Below are positions 36,163 to 43,865 of a DNA stretch of 43,865 nt, one piece after another; within the stretch, counting starts at the first letter, position 1, and each line of letters opens with the position of its first letter. The notes below the pieces were generated by a model, which was not told the origin of the DNA, searched no databases, and saw only the letters and a list, made by a program, of their open reading frames with translations. The stretch is from an uncultured Verrucomicrobia subdivision 3 bacterium (GTDB taxonomy: Bacteria; Verrucomicrobiota; Verrucomicrobiia; Limisphaerales; UBA11358). The stretch is from the NCBI GenBank assembly GCA_903888765.1, contig CAISVF010000288.1, positions 1-43,865 on the forward strand, in the 5' to 3' direction. The translations under genes were made by a program, and so were the position numbers.

Positions 36163-37032
36163 TCAATCCTTCCAGCGACGGTGTACCCAGAACCAGTTGG
36201 CCGGATCACGGCGGACCGCCGCCTCGAGCGCCAAATTAACGTCCTGCATGATATCGGCCGAGGCCCGCGGCTGATCGTTTACGTGCGTGGCAATTTTCTT
36301 CCCCACTTCCACGCGCCATTTGGCCAGGGCCACCCGGTAACAGATGGCCGTGCACAGTTCGGCGTCATAACGCAGGGCAAGAATCGCCGGCGCCAGGCCG
36401 GTATTACAGTCGTGCCCCAGGAAAGGGCCGCGCAATCCGCGGGAACTCTGGTCGGCCAGCAGGCCAAGAATCAGGCCGCCACGATTCATGGCCATGCGGA
36501 GTTGCTGACCATCCGCACGCCGTTCGAAATAAAGGCAGCCACTTTTGTTGCGCAAGGCCTGCATCAGCCGGTTGAACCCGGGCTGATTGAGCGCCCGGTA
36601 CGTCGTCGCGCTCACATAATCGGGGCGATGGTCATGAATGCGCGCATAAAGTTCAAAGTTGCCAAAGTGGCCAATGGCAGCCACGACATTGCGCAGCGGG
36701 TCGGCGCCGTTCTTTTGGGGGAGGCGGCCGAGGCCGGTGAATTCGACATGCGGTCGCAATTGGTCAGCGGTCATCGCCGCAGTTTTTATGGCCGATAAAT
36801 AATTTTCACAAATGCGGCGGAAATTTTCCCGGGCCAGCGCGCGAATTTCTTCAGGCGTCTGTTCCCGGCCAAAGCACCTGGTCAAATTCTGTAGCACCAC
36901 CTGCCGGTGCCGGGCGTCGAGATAATATGCCAGCATGCCGATCATGCGCCCCAACCGGGCCACCCAATTCAGCGGCAGCATCTGGAGCAAGCCAATGAAC
37001 CCCCGGCCCAGAATTTCCACGACAAAGTCCAT
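36163..37032 (-). CDS. lpxL: Lipid A acyltransferase (LpxL/HtrB family)
   Basis: 289 residues from ATG 37032, which shares its A with the lpxK stop (TAATG), a sign of coupled translation; an upstream TTG at 37044 is less likely. The catalytic HX4E motif is H122-FGNF-E127. An N-terminal hydrophobic helix anchors it to the inner membrane. It transfers a secondary acyl chain to lipid A. The middle gene of lpxK-lpxL-waaF, it is followed one base later by waaF. Confidence 0.88.
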   Translation of the reverse strand: MDFVVEILGRGFIGLLQMLPLNWVARLGRMIGMLAYYLDARHRQVVLQNLTRCFGREQTPEEIRALARENFRRICENYLSAIKTAAMTADQLRPHVEFTGLGRLPQKNGADPLRNVVAAIGHFGNFELYARIHDHRPDYVSATTYRALNQPGFNRLMQALRNKSGCLYFERRADGQQLRMAMNRGGLILGLLADQSSRGLRGPFLGHDCNTGLAPAILALRYDAELCTAICYRVALAKWRVEVGKKIATHVNDQPRASADIMQDVNLALEAAVRRDPANWFWVHRRWKD

Positions 37033-38204
37033 TAACGAAAACAAATTTTGCGCACGCAGTCCTGAAAATCGTTGGCCCCGGCTACAATTTTGATTTCCAC
37101 GCGCATGAAATAAAACGGGAGATCACGCCGGTCAATTTTGGGAAACCGCACCGCGTCCTTCTGCGTGGTCACGATGATTTCCGCCTGGCGCTTCTTGCTG
37201 CGATTAATGGCATTCAGGATTTCCTGCTGGGTGAAGCGATGATGGTCGGCAAAACGTTTGGCATACGCCAGCGTGCCCCCCAGCTTGATCAGGCTTTGTT
37301 CAAAGCTTTCCGGCTGCGCAATCCCGCTCAAGGAAGCGACCTTTTTGCCGGCGAGAAAATCCAGTCCCTTGCGCTCGCCGGTAAACACATCCTCAAAATA
37401 GAGCGGCTGATGCACGCATTCAATGACAGGAGCGGTGGGGTTCAAGCGGGCGATCCGCTCGCGCAGTTCCGCCGTCTGGCCATCGCTCTTGGTGATAAAA
37501 ATGGTGTGGGCGCGTGCCAGATGCGACGGCGGCTCCCGCAAGGTTCCCCGGGGCAGTAAATATTCATTGCCAAAGGGCTGCTGGCGATCAATCAAAACTA
37601 CATCATGCCGCCGGCCGGCAAATTTCCAATATTGAAACCCATCGTCCAACAGGAGGGTGTCACAGCCGAATTTTTCAATGGCGTAACGCCCGGCCTTCAC
37701 GCGGTCCTTGTCCACGAGCACGACCACATCCTTCAGGTTGGATGCCAGCATGTAGGGTTCGTCCCCGGCCGTCTCAGAATCCAGCAGCAGCGATTTGCCA
37801 TCGGACACGATGCGAGGTGGCGTCTGATCTTCGCGCAGGAGCACTTTATTGAGGAATTTGGTGTGGATGGGCACCGGCCGGGAGCGGTACCCCCGGGAGA
37901 GAATGGCCACATTCCGGCCGGCATCCCGCAGCTCGCGGGCGAATTTTTCCACCACCGGCGTCTTGCCCGTGCCGCCCACCGTGAGATTGCCTATGGCAAT
38001 GACCTGGACCCCCAGGGTTTTATCGCGCAGAATACGGACATTATACAGCCAGCGCCGGAGTTTGACGATGACCTGAAAAACTTTGGAACCACCAAAAAGC
38101 ACCACGCGCGTGAGCTTGGCCTTGAAATCATGACGCTCCCCGAAAACGACTTCGAGGAAGAAAGTTTCCAGGGTTTCCGCCCAAACACGGAATTTATCAC
38201 GCAT
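37032..38204 (-). CDS. lpxK: Tetraacyldisaccharide 4'-kinase
   Basis: 390 residues. An N-terminal amphipathic/membrane-associating region is followed by the Walker A motif of Lpx[13 protein letters not shown] (72-83), then SRGYRS and the DDGFQYWKF block typical of the family. It phosphorylates the 4' position of the lipid A disaccharide at the inner membrane. It is the first gene of the lipid A group. The gene upstream on the same strand (38308-38793) is 103 bases away, so lpxK may have its own promoter. Confidence 0.92.
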   Translation of the reverse strand: MRDKFRVWAETLETFFLEVVFGERHDFKAKLTRVVLFGGSKVFQVIVKLRRWLYNVRILRDKTLGVQVIAIGNLTVGGTGKTPVVEKFARELRDAGRNVAILSRGYRSRPVPIHTKFLNKVLLREDQTPPRIVSDGKSLLLDSETAGDEPYMLASNLKDVVVLVDKDRVKAGRYAIEKFGCDTLLLDDGFQYWKFAGRRHDVVLIDRQQPFGNEYLLPRGTLREPPSHLARAHTIFITKSDGQTAELRERIARLNPTAPVIECVHQPLYFEDVFTGERKGLDFLAGKKVASLSGIAQPESFEQSLIKLGGTLAYAKRFADHHRFTQQEILNAINRSKKRQAEIIVTTQKDAVRFPKIDRRDLPFYFMRVEIKIVAGANDFQDCVRKICFR

Positions 38205-38307
38205 TACGGCTTAATATGCCAAGGGCAGGCGCAATTTTGAATTTTTAATTATTGGTTTTTAGCCGGCCACGGCAACGCGCGACCACCCATAATAAAACCC
38301 GAAAAAC

Positions 38308-38793
38308 TCAATAGCCCAGCTTGGCGACTTCCTGTTGCAGTGCGAGTTGGAAGGCCTGTACATCGGCGGCGGAAGGTTTGTAACCGGCCTGCTTGGGCAC
38401 CAGGCCCAGACGCCCCGTCTGGTCCAGATACCAGTCGGCCAATTGACCATCGCTGAAATTCACTTTGCCGCTGACAATGGCGCCGGGCCGGGTGATCTGA
38501 TCCACGGTGACGGAAACTTTGGAAACGGGCGGCAGGACTTCATCCGCCACCGGAATTTCGCCAAGAGCTTCCGGAGCGGGTGCCAGGGGTTTCGTGGGTG
38601 CGGGAGGTTCCACCACTTTGGGTCTTTCCGCATCCTTCGGGGTCAGTTTCAAATCATCCACCAGGAAACGGGCCTCCATGTAAGTCAATTTAAGGCCAAA
38701 TTCAGCCGCCAGCCGGCTCTGGATTTCCGAAAGTTTTGCCCCGGCGGAAATCCATTGAGTCACGGCCTGCTTTTGATTGTCATCCAATTTCAT
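38308..38793 (-). CDS. Conserved-looking hypothetical protein
   Basis: 161 residues. The N-terminal 50 residues form a predicted helical region (KQAVTQWISAGAKLSEIQSRLAAEFG, then LTYMEARFLVDDL). A Pro/Ala-rich linker follows, then a C-terminal beta region (SVTVDQITRPGAIVSGKVNFSDG) ending in a helix. No signal peptide. I have the impression of a family restricted to Verrucomicrobiota but cannot name it. It starts 14 bases after sufC on the same strand and is probably co-transcribed with the suf genes. Confidence 0.6.
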   Translation of the reverse strand: MKLDDNQKQAVTQWISAGAKLSEIQSRLAAEFGLKLTYMEARFLVDDLKLTPKDAERPKVVEPPAPTKPLAPAPEALGEIPVADEVLPPVSKVSVTVDQITRPGAIVSGKVNFSDGQLADWYLDQTGRLGLVPKQAGYKPSAADVQAFQLALQQEVAKLGY

Positions 38794-38806
38794 GCCCTCA
38801 GCCTAA

Positions 38807-39568
38807 TCAAAGCCCCTTCAAAATGCCATCGTAACCGTTGGCCTCCAATTCCAGGGCCAGCGACTTGTCGCCGGATTTCACAATGCGTCCATCGGCCATG
38901 ACGTGAACAAAGTCGGGAATAATGTAATTCAGCAGGCGCTGATAATGCGTGATGACGAGTTGCGCGGAATCGGCGCGCTTCAATTTATTGACGCCGCTGG
39001 AAACGATTTTCAGCGCATCAATGTCCAGCCCGGAATCGGTTTCATCGAGAATCGCCAGCCTGGGCTCGAGCACGGCCATCTGGAAAATTTCCGCCCGTTT
39101 CTTTTCGCCGCCGGAGAAACCTTCATTGACCGAGCGCTTGAGCAAATCCTCATTGAGGTCCAGCAGTTTGATCTTGTCCTTCACCAGATTCAGAAACTCA
39201 ATGGCGTCGTATTCCTGCAAGCCTTTGGATTTGCGGATCTCATTGAGCGCGGCCTTGAGGAAATAGGTGCTGTTCACGCCGGGAATTTCCACCGGATACT
39301 GAAACGCCAGAAACACGCCTTCGCGAGCGCGTTCCTCGGGATCCAGTTCCAGCAAATCTTTGCCGAGATAATTTACCGTGCCGGCGGTGACTTCGTAGCC
39401 GTCGCGGCCCGCCAGAATGGCGGCGAGCGTGCTCTTGCCGGACCCGTTAAGCCCCATCAAGGCATGGACTTCGCCGGCGTTTATCGTCAGGCTAAAGCCC
39501 TTGAGAATTTGTTTGTTCTCCACGCCCGCGTGGAGATTGGTGATTTCAAGAATTGGTTGCTTGTTCAT
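38807..39568 (-). CDS. sufC: Fe-S cluster assembly ATPase SufC
   Basis: 253 residues of the ABC-ATPase fold. Walker A is GLNGSGKST (39-47), the Q-loop sits in FLAFQYPVEIPG, the signature is FSGGEKKR (151-158), and the D-loop carries DETDSG (175-180), the SufC form. It drives the SufB scaffold during Fe-S cluster assembly in the cytoplasm. A GxxExxY remnant and a short dispersed repeat separate it from sufB, and no sufD follows within the window. Confidence 0.95.
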   Translation of the reverse strand: MNKQPILEITNLHAGVENKQILKGFSLTINAGEVHALMGLNGSGKSTLAAILAGRDGYEVTAGTVNYLGKDLLELDPEERAREGVFLAFQYPVEIPGVNSTYFLKAALNEIRKSKGLQEYDAIEFLNLVKDKIKLLDLNEDLLKRSVNEGFSGGEKKRAEIFQMAVLEPRLAILDETDSGLDIDALKIVSSGVNKLKRADSAQLVITHYQRLLNYIIPDFVHVMADGRIVKSGDKSLALELEANGYDGILKGL

Positions 39569-39586
39569 TTTCTAAAATTAATTTTA

Positions 39587-39614
39587 CCACAGATGGAACA
39601 CAGATGAAACACGG
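39587..39614. repeat. Short CACAGATG-type tandem repeat
   Basis: CCACAGATGGAACACAGATG and the following AAACACGG read, on the minus strand, as about 11-base units of the form CTGTGTTCCAT. Such runs often accompany GxxExxY genes in Verrucomicrobiota (recollection). Here they lie between the remnant and sufC. Confidence 0.45.
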
Positions 39615-39616
39615 AT

Positions 39617-39808
39617 TCAAAAAACCATGCTTTTGAATGCCACTTCCGTTAGGTCGCATGTGCATCCAGCCTGATGCCGTTCCACCTGCCAGACCTTCCG
39701 ATGAACCCTTTCAAGGAACCGGTAACCAAGCTCGCCGTAAACCGCATACGCCGCACCGATAATTTTGACGGTCACATCCGCGTTCTGGATCTGGCTTTCC
39801 ATTTCCAC
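39617..39808 (-). pseudogene. Remnant of a GxxExxY-family gene
   Basis: A 63-codon frame. The first half has the family's opening helix and signature (VKIIGAAYAVYGELGYRFLERVH), but the normal continuation with the PD-(D/E)xK-like core is missing; after RKVWQVERHQAG the sequence loses family sense. Full members run to about 120-130 residues. It sits between sufB and sufC in the same orientation, so the insertion did not break the operon direction. The function of intact members is not established. Confidence 0.6.
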
Positions 39809-39839
39809 ATTCCATTCGTGTTCGATGCGTGACTGAAAA

Positions 39840-41288
39840 TCAGCCGACGCTGCCTTCCAAGCTGACGCCCAGGAGTTTCTGGGCCTCGACGGCGAATTCC
39901 ATCGGCAGTTCCTTGAACACTTCTTTGCAGAAGCCGTTCACGATCATGTTCACGGCGTCCTGTGTGGATAGCCCGCGGGAATTACAGTAAAAAATCTGGT
40001 CTTCGCCAATCTTGGAAGTGGAAGCTTCGTGCTCGACGCTTGAGGAGGTGTTTTTCACCTCGATATAAGGGAACGTGTGCGCCCCGCAGCGGGCACCAAT
40101 CAGCATGGAATCGCACTGAGAAAAATTGCGCGAATTTTCCGCGCTCTTGCGGATTTCAACCAGGCCGCGATAACTGTTCTGCCCGCGTCCCGCCGAAATG
40201 CCTTTCGAAACAATGGTGCTTTTGGTGTTTTTGCCGATGTGAATCATCTTCGTGCCGGTATCGGCCTGCTGCATATTGTTGACGACGGCCACCGAGTAAA
40301 ATTCCCCTTTGGAACCGTCGCCCAGCAGAATGCAACTGGGATATTTCCAGGTGATGGCGGAGCCCGTCTCGACTTGCGTCCAGGTGATGCGGGAATTTTT
40401 GCCTTTGCACAAACCCCGCTTGGTCACGAAATTATAAATGCCGCCCACGCCGTTCTCATCGCCGGGATACCAGTTCTGGACGGTGCTATATTTGATTTCG
40501 GCCTGCTCCAATGCCACCAGTTCCACTACGGCAGCGTGCAATTGGTTTTCATCGCGCATCGGCGCGGTGCAACCCTCCAGGTAGCTTACGCTCGCGCCGT
40601 CTTCCGCCACAATCAGCGTTCGTTCAAACTGGCCGGATTTGGCCGCATTGATGCGGAAGTAAGTCGAAAGCTCCATCGGGCAGCGAACCCCTTTCGGGAT
40701 GTAGCAGAAGGAGCCATCGGTGAACACCGCGGAATTCAGGGCCGCGTAGAAGTTATCCGTGTAGGGCACCACCGAGCCCAGATATTTTTTGACCAGGTCG
40801 GGATGATTATGCACCGCTTCGCTGAATGAGCAGAAAATAATCCCCTTTTTAGCCAGCTCTTCGCGATAGGTTGTCCCCACGGAAACGGAATCAAAAATCG
40901 CGTCCACGGCCACGCCGGCCAGCCGCCCCCGCTCCCGCAGGGGGATGCCCAGCTTTTCGTATGTTTCCAGCAACTTCGGATCCACTTCATCCAGGCTTTT
41001 GGGGGCATCGCCCTTGGGTTTGGGCTGGGAAAAATAGCTGATATCCTGAAAATTAATGGGCGGGTACTTGACAAACTGCCACGTCGGCTCCGGCAGGGTT
41101 AGCCAATAACGGAACGACTTAATCCGCCAGTCCGTCAGCCAGGCGGGCTCATTCTTTTTGGCGGAAATGAAGCGAATGGTCTCTTCGCTCAAACCGGGTG
41201 GCGTGGACTCGGATTCCACATCGGTTACAAAACCGTATTTGTATTCCTGCTTGACCAGACTCTCGATCGTATCGGTGGCGGTGCTCAT
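39840..41288 (-). CDS. sufB: Fe-S cluster assembly protein SufB
   Basis: 482 residues, the full SufB length. Landmarks are the N-terminal [12 protein letters not shown], the SYLEGCTAP block with the cysteine used in cluster building, [21 protein letters not shown], and the C-terminal [17 protein letters not shown]. It is the scaffold that receives sulfur and iron and hands clusters on, working with SufC and usually SufD. It starts seven bases after the fur-like regulator, so both probably share one transcript. Confidence 0.95.
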   Translation of the reverse strand: MSTATDTIESLVKQEYKYGFVTDVESESTPPGLSEETIRFISAKKNEPAWLTDWRIKSFRYWLTLPEPTWQFVKYPPINFQDISYFSQPKPKGDAPKSLDEVDPKLLETYEKLGIPLRERGRLAGVAVDAIFDSVSVGTTYREELAKKGIIFCSFSEAVHNHPDLVKKYLGSVVPYTDNFYAALNSAVFTDGSFCYIPKGVRCPMELSTYFRINAAKSGQFERTLIVAEDGASVSYLEGCTAPMRDENQLHAAVVELVALEQAEIKYSTVQNWYPGDENGVGGIYNFVTKRGLCKGKNSRITWTQVETGSAITWKYPSCILLGDGSKGEFYSVAVVNNMQQADTGTKMIHIGKNTKSTIVSKGISAGRGQNSYRGLVEIRKSAENSRNFSQCDSMLIGARCGAHTFPYIEVKNTSSSVEHEASTSKIGEDQIFYCNSRGLSTQDAVNMIVNGFCKEVFKELPMEFAVEAQKLLGVSLEGSVG

Positions 41289-41294
41289 CGTAAA

Positions 41295-41729
41295 TTATTT
41301 GATTATTGTGCAATCGGCGCAAGTGCCGTGAACGGCCACCTCGTAATGATGCGGCTTAAAACCGCGAGGCAAGACCATTCCGGGCAGTTCAGCCGGCAAA
41401 TTCACATCAAAAATGGTCCCGCACGCGGAGCAATGAAAATGACCGTGCTCGTGCATATTGGGACAGAAGCGCGTGGCGCCCCGATCCACAGTAACCTGCC
41501 GCGCCAGCCCGCACTTTACCAGTGCGTCCAGACAGTTGTAAACGGTGGCGTGGGAAATCTCCGGCATCGACTTTTTGGCGCGAATAAACACTTCCTCAGC
41601 CGTGGGATGATCCCGCTTATGCAGCAGCACCTCATAAACCTGCTGGCGCTGCGGCGTGAGGCGTAAGCCGGTAGCCCCCAACTGTTCAGTCAGATGCTGC
41701 TCGTCTTCCGGTTGGCTGCGGGCCTTCAT
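41295..41729 (-). CDS. Fur-family regulator, PerR-like
   Basis: 144 residues. A winged-helix part (GLRLTPQRQQVYEVLL, then SHATVYNCLDAL) precedes the dimer/metal domain. The His-rich HEHGHFHCSACG (about 93-104) and the second C-x-x-C (C137, C140) give the structural zinc site; the histidines suit an Fe/Mn regulatory site. PerR-type and Fur proteins repress iron and oxidative-stress genes. It heads the suf genes and a matching palindrome lies upstream, so autoregulation and control of Fe-S assembly are likely. It could equally be a general Fur by name. Confidence 0.88.
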   Translation of the reverse strand: MKARSQPEDEQHLTEQLGATGLRLTPQRQQVYEVLLHKRDHPTAEEVFIRAKKSMPEISHATVYNCLDALVKCGLARQVTVDRGATRFCPNMHEHGHFHCSACGTIFDVNLPAELPGMVLPRGFKPHHYEVAVHGTCADCTIIK

Positions 41730-41738
41730 TCTGGGGAA

Positions 41739-41786
41739 AATCTACCCCACCGACCCCGCAAGTCAAGATTTAGAATAATTCTAAAT
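41739..41786 (-). promoter_or_regulatory. PerR/Fur-type operator and promoter of the fur-suf genes
   Basis: ATTTAGAATAATTCTAAAT (41768-41786) is a perfect 9-1-9 palindrome and closely resembles the PerR box TTATAATNATTATAA. It abuts a -35 TTGACT (minus strand, 41766-41761). A 16-base spacer and -10 TAGATT (41744-41739) follow. That -10 ends only nine bases before the ATG at 41729, so the transcript would be almost leaderless. The operator is strong; the promoter call is moderate. Confidence 0.6.
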
Positions 41787-42164
41787 ATCCAAACCCTTAG
41801 AGTGATTATTTGAAGTTGTGTGGAACGGCCGTTGCTGAGGTAAAACGGAGCTGGTTTTTGCGGGAACGACTGACGAGGATATGGCTGCGGGGACATTTTA
41901 CTGCTTTTTGGGTGAGCGGATAGGAAACGGGTGTTTTTCCGCCCCATGCGGGCACGAGGAAGCAAACTCGTCGAGTCGGCGAGTGGTTCAAGGCCATGAA
42001 AACCATGCTCCGGCGGAGTCTACGGCTTCCACGACCGGACAACCGCGCTTGTGTTTGGGGATCCATCGGTCCACAAACATCCTCCACCACCGCAGCCGGC
42101 CGGCCTGAATGCAAATCTGGGCCACGTGATAGCAGGTCGTCGTACCACCCGCCAGCGGTTGCGC
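41787..42164. other. Degenerate spacer between the fur promoter and the DruA-like fragment
   Basis: No supported gene. Overlapping frames on both strands lack domains, and the part from about 41990 onward probably represents the ruined N-terminal half of the DruA-like gene. Confidence 0.35.
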
Positions 42165-42496
42165 AATCTGTCTTGGAACAGGTGTGGGTGGTGTTGGTCA
42201 CTGATCTGGAGGCACGCCGCCGGTTTCAACGGATGCTGCGTAAGCACCGCTATCTTGACGGATTGAAAGCTGTGGGGGAGCAGTTGTATTACGCGGCTGT
42301 GGATGCCTGGCATGCTCGCCGTTTGGCGATCAGCCTCTTTATGCACTGGCGCGCTCGGCAGCCAAGGCCACTGCCGCAATTCCTAACCGATTTTCAATCC
42401 GCCATGGGCGAAAGCAATCTAACCAAAGCACTCGCCTTTGTTACCCAGCAACACCCCAAACGCTTATGGCCCCTTCATACATACGCACTGTTTTAA
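42165..42496 (+). pseudogene. DruA/DUF4338-like fragment, internally deleted
   Basis: The readable part (about 110 codons, ending at TAA 42494) begins with RRFQRMLRKHRYLDGLKAVGEQLYYAAVD, the pattern of the DUF4338/DruA family opening. It then goes straight to RPLPQFLTDFQSAMG and PKRLWPLHTYAL, which looks like the C-terminus, so the large middle domain is missing. The frame is open upstream to 41996 without family sense. DruA-like proteins occur in anti-phage and transposon-linked settings. The family assignment is by eye only. Confidence 0.4.
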
Positions 42497-42591
42497 ACCT
42501 CTGCCTCGCAAAAAAACCTGCAATACGGGGTGGCGGCCTGTAACTTTACTTTTGTGTACCCGTCCAGCTTAGAATATCAAGCGTAAACCTT

Positions 42592-43476
42592 ATGACCCGT
42601 CGTAAATTTATTCAATCTGCCGCTCTCGCTGCAGCCGCCACACCACTGGTTGGCCCGTCCGCTACCGGTGCCGGAAATGTTGCGCCCACAACCGGGAAAC
42701 TTAAAGGCAATATTAATCATAGCGCCTGTCGCTGGTGCTATGGCAAAGTCAAGCTGGAGGACCTCTGCGCGGCTGGCAAGGAAATGGGACTCGTGGGCAT
42801 TGACCTGCTGGCTCCGGCAGATTTTCCTACCCTCAAGCAGTATGGGCTTGTCTGTTCGATGGTTTCCAATCCCACGGTGAATGGGTTGGGAGGTATCCCG
42901 AAAGCTTGGAACCGCGTCGAGCATCATGAGCAACTGGTCTCGGCTTATGAGCAGCGACTCCAGGAAACGGCGGCTGCGGGGTTTGAGCGGTTGATTTGCT
43001 TTTCCGGCAACCGCGCCGGCCTGGATGATGAAAAAGGCCTGGAAAATTGCGCCGCGGGCTTGAAGCGGATCCTGCCTGTGGCGGAAAAATTAAAGGTCAC
43101 GCTTTGCATGGAACTTCTGAATAGCAAACGCAGCCACAAGGATTACCAATGTGATCATGTGGCTTGGGGGACCGAATTGGTGCGCCGCGTCAGTTCGGAA
43201 CGTTTTAAGCTTCTTTACGATATTTTTCACATGCAGATCATGGATGGTGATGTGTGCGACACCATCCGGGAAAATCATCAGTATTTTGACCACTACCATA
43301 CCGGTGGGGTGCCGGGGCGGGCGGAGATTGACGAGTCCCAGGAATTAAATTACCCCCGTATTATGCAGGCCATTCTCGCCACGGGCTTTAAAGGCTATGT
43401 CGCCCAGGAATTTGTGCCCAAGCGGCCCGGCCCGCTGGCCTCCCTACGGCAGGCGGTGCAGCTTTGTGATGTGTAA
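42592..43476 (+). CDS. Tat-exported sugar isomerase-like TIM-barrel protein
   Basis: 294 residues. The twin-arginine leader TRRKFIQSAALAAAATPLVG points to Tat export. The barrel matches the hydroxypyruvate isomerase-like/AP endonuclease 2 family, with ICFSGNRAG, the metal-site glutamate in LCMELLN, LLYDIFHMQIMDGD and the C-terminal VAQEFVP. Such proteins, paired with Tat-exported Gfo/Idh/MocA oxidoreductases, are frequent in Verrucomicrobiota and Planctomycetota and probably isomerise or epimerise sugar derivatives in the periplasm (inference). An oxidoreductase gene of that type follows 44 bases later. Confidence 0.82.
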   Translation: MTRRKFIQSAALAAAATPLVGPSATGAGNVAPTTGKLKGNINHSACRWCYGKVKLEDLCAAGKEMGLVGIDLLAPADFPTLKQYGLVCSMVSNPTVNGLGGIPKAWNRVEHHEQLVSAYEQRLQETAAAGFERLICFSGNRAGLDDEKGLENCAAGLKRILPVAEKLKVTLCMELLNSKRSHKDYQCDHVAWGTELVRRVSSERFKLLYDIFHMQIMDGDVCDTIRENHQYFDHYHTGGVPGRAEIDESQELNYPRIMQAILATGFKGYVAQEFVPKRPGPLASLRQAVQLCDV

Positions 43477-43520
43477 CTTTTTGCCATGCCCTACAGTCCT
43501 TTTAAACAACTAAATTCATT

Positions 43521-43865
43521 ATGAACCGCCGGAAATTTCTCAAATCCACCGCCATCGCTGCCGCTGCGCCCCTGATCCTGACCGACTTTAAGCTCTTTGG
43601 AGCCGGTGCCCCTGGCAATAAATTGAACCTCGCGCTCATCGGTACCTGGGGGCGCGGCGAAGCTCATTTTGATTCTCTTGCCACCCAAAACGTTGTGGCT
43701 TTGTGTGACGTGGATGAGAACCATTTGGCTTTCGGGTTGCGGCGTTTTCCCGGTGCCAAAACTTATGTAGATTGGCGTAAGTTGCTGGATGACCACCGGG
43801 TGCTTGGGCTGGATGGCATCATTATTTGCTCGCCGGATCACACCCATGCTTTCATTTCCAATTGG
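43521..43865 (+). CDS. Gfo/Idh/MocA family oxidoreductase, cut by the window end
   Basis: The first 115 codons are present with no stop. The Tat-like leader MNRRKFLKSTAIAAAAPLIL precedes the NAD(P)-binding fold: LNLALIGTWGRGEAHF, then VVALCDVDENH and GIIICSPDHTHA. Members usually run to about 430-450 residues and oxidise or reduce sugars and sugar derivatives. It follows the isomerase-like gene on the same strand and is probably co-transcribed. Confidence 0.88.
   Translation, partial: MNRRKFLKSTAIAAAAPLILTDFKLFGAGAPGNKLNLALIGTWGRGEAHFDSLATQNVVALCDVDENHLAFGLRRFPGAKTYVDWRKLLDDHRVLGLDGIIICSPDHTHAFISNW

Noticed and set aside
1-43865. CRISPR arrays
   Set aside because: No series of regularly spaced direct repeats of 23-40 bases was seen anywhere in the window.

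Overview
The window reads as a stretch of chromosome from a Gram-negative bacterium of the Verrucomicrobiota, close to the Pedosphaera/Limisphaerales type. This is inferred from several things seen together: secreted FAD oxidoreductases and GH16 proteins with Thr/Asn-rich C-terminal domains, Tat-signal sugar isomerase and Gfo/Idh/MocA proteins, a GxxExxY remnant with its dispersed CACAGATG-type repeat, and lipid A/LPS genes (lpxK, lpxL, waaF) that imply an outer membrane. No rRNA gene or other firm taxonomic marker is present.

Layout. 1-4.1 kb: a small membrane protein, a secreted FAD oxidoreductase and a secreted GH16 glycosidase. 4.3-11.1 kb: transketolase, a BON-domain periplasmic protein, a frameshifted glycosyltransferase, a TlpA-like thioredoxin, a zinc alcohol dehydrogenase, a cupin and a DUF2237 protein. 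11.5-12.6 kb: tRNA-Ser(CGA), followed by a decayed secreted-protein gene that is closed by an imperfect second copy of the tRNA 3' end. 12.8-13.6 kb: a small membrane protein and a long non-coding leader region.

13.6-25.9 kb is the centrepiece: one tightly packed operon of nine genes. It encodes a creatininase-family hydrolase, a type III (GlnT-like) glutamine synthetase, a three-gene NitT/TauT-type ABC importer, a urea/guanidine carboxylase, allophanate hydrolase, the two DUF1989 proteins (UAAP1/UAAP2, known elsewhere as carboxyguanidine deiminase) and an SMR exporter of the Gdx/SugE type. Together these form a complete guanidine import, carboxylation, deimination and allophanate hydrolysis route that yields ammonia. 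The glutamine synthetase can capture the ammonia, and Gdx can vent excess guanidinium. A good sigma-54 (-24/-12) promoter match with exact GG-N10-GC spacing lies about 250 bases upstream, which fits nitrogen control. No known guanidine riboswitch was recognised, although the leader has several inverted repeats.

25.9-31.3 kb: a gene-poor AT-rich stretch, an outer-membrane protein (DUF6268-like), and a defence-like patch with a decayed AbiEii nucleotidyltransferase and an intact TOTE-type primase-helicase. 31.4-36.2 kb: PolX-PHP DNA polymerase, a GNAT acetyltransferase, a near-perfect 80-base inverted repeat, and thiD. 35-41.8 kb on the minus strand: fur-like regulator, sufB, GxxExxY remnant, sufC, a conserved small protein, lpxK, lpxL, waaF. 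The regulator is preceded by a 19-base PerR/Fur-type palindrome. 41.8-43.9 kb: an internally deleted DruA/DUF4338-like fragment, then a sugar isomerase-like Tat protein and the start of a Gfo/Idh/MocA oxidoreductase that runs off the end.
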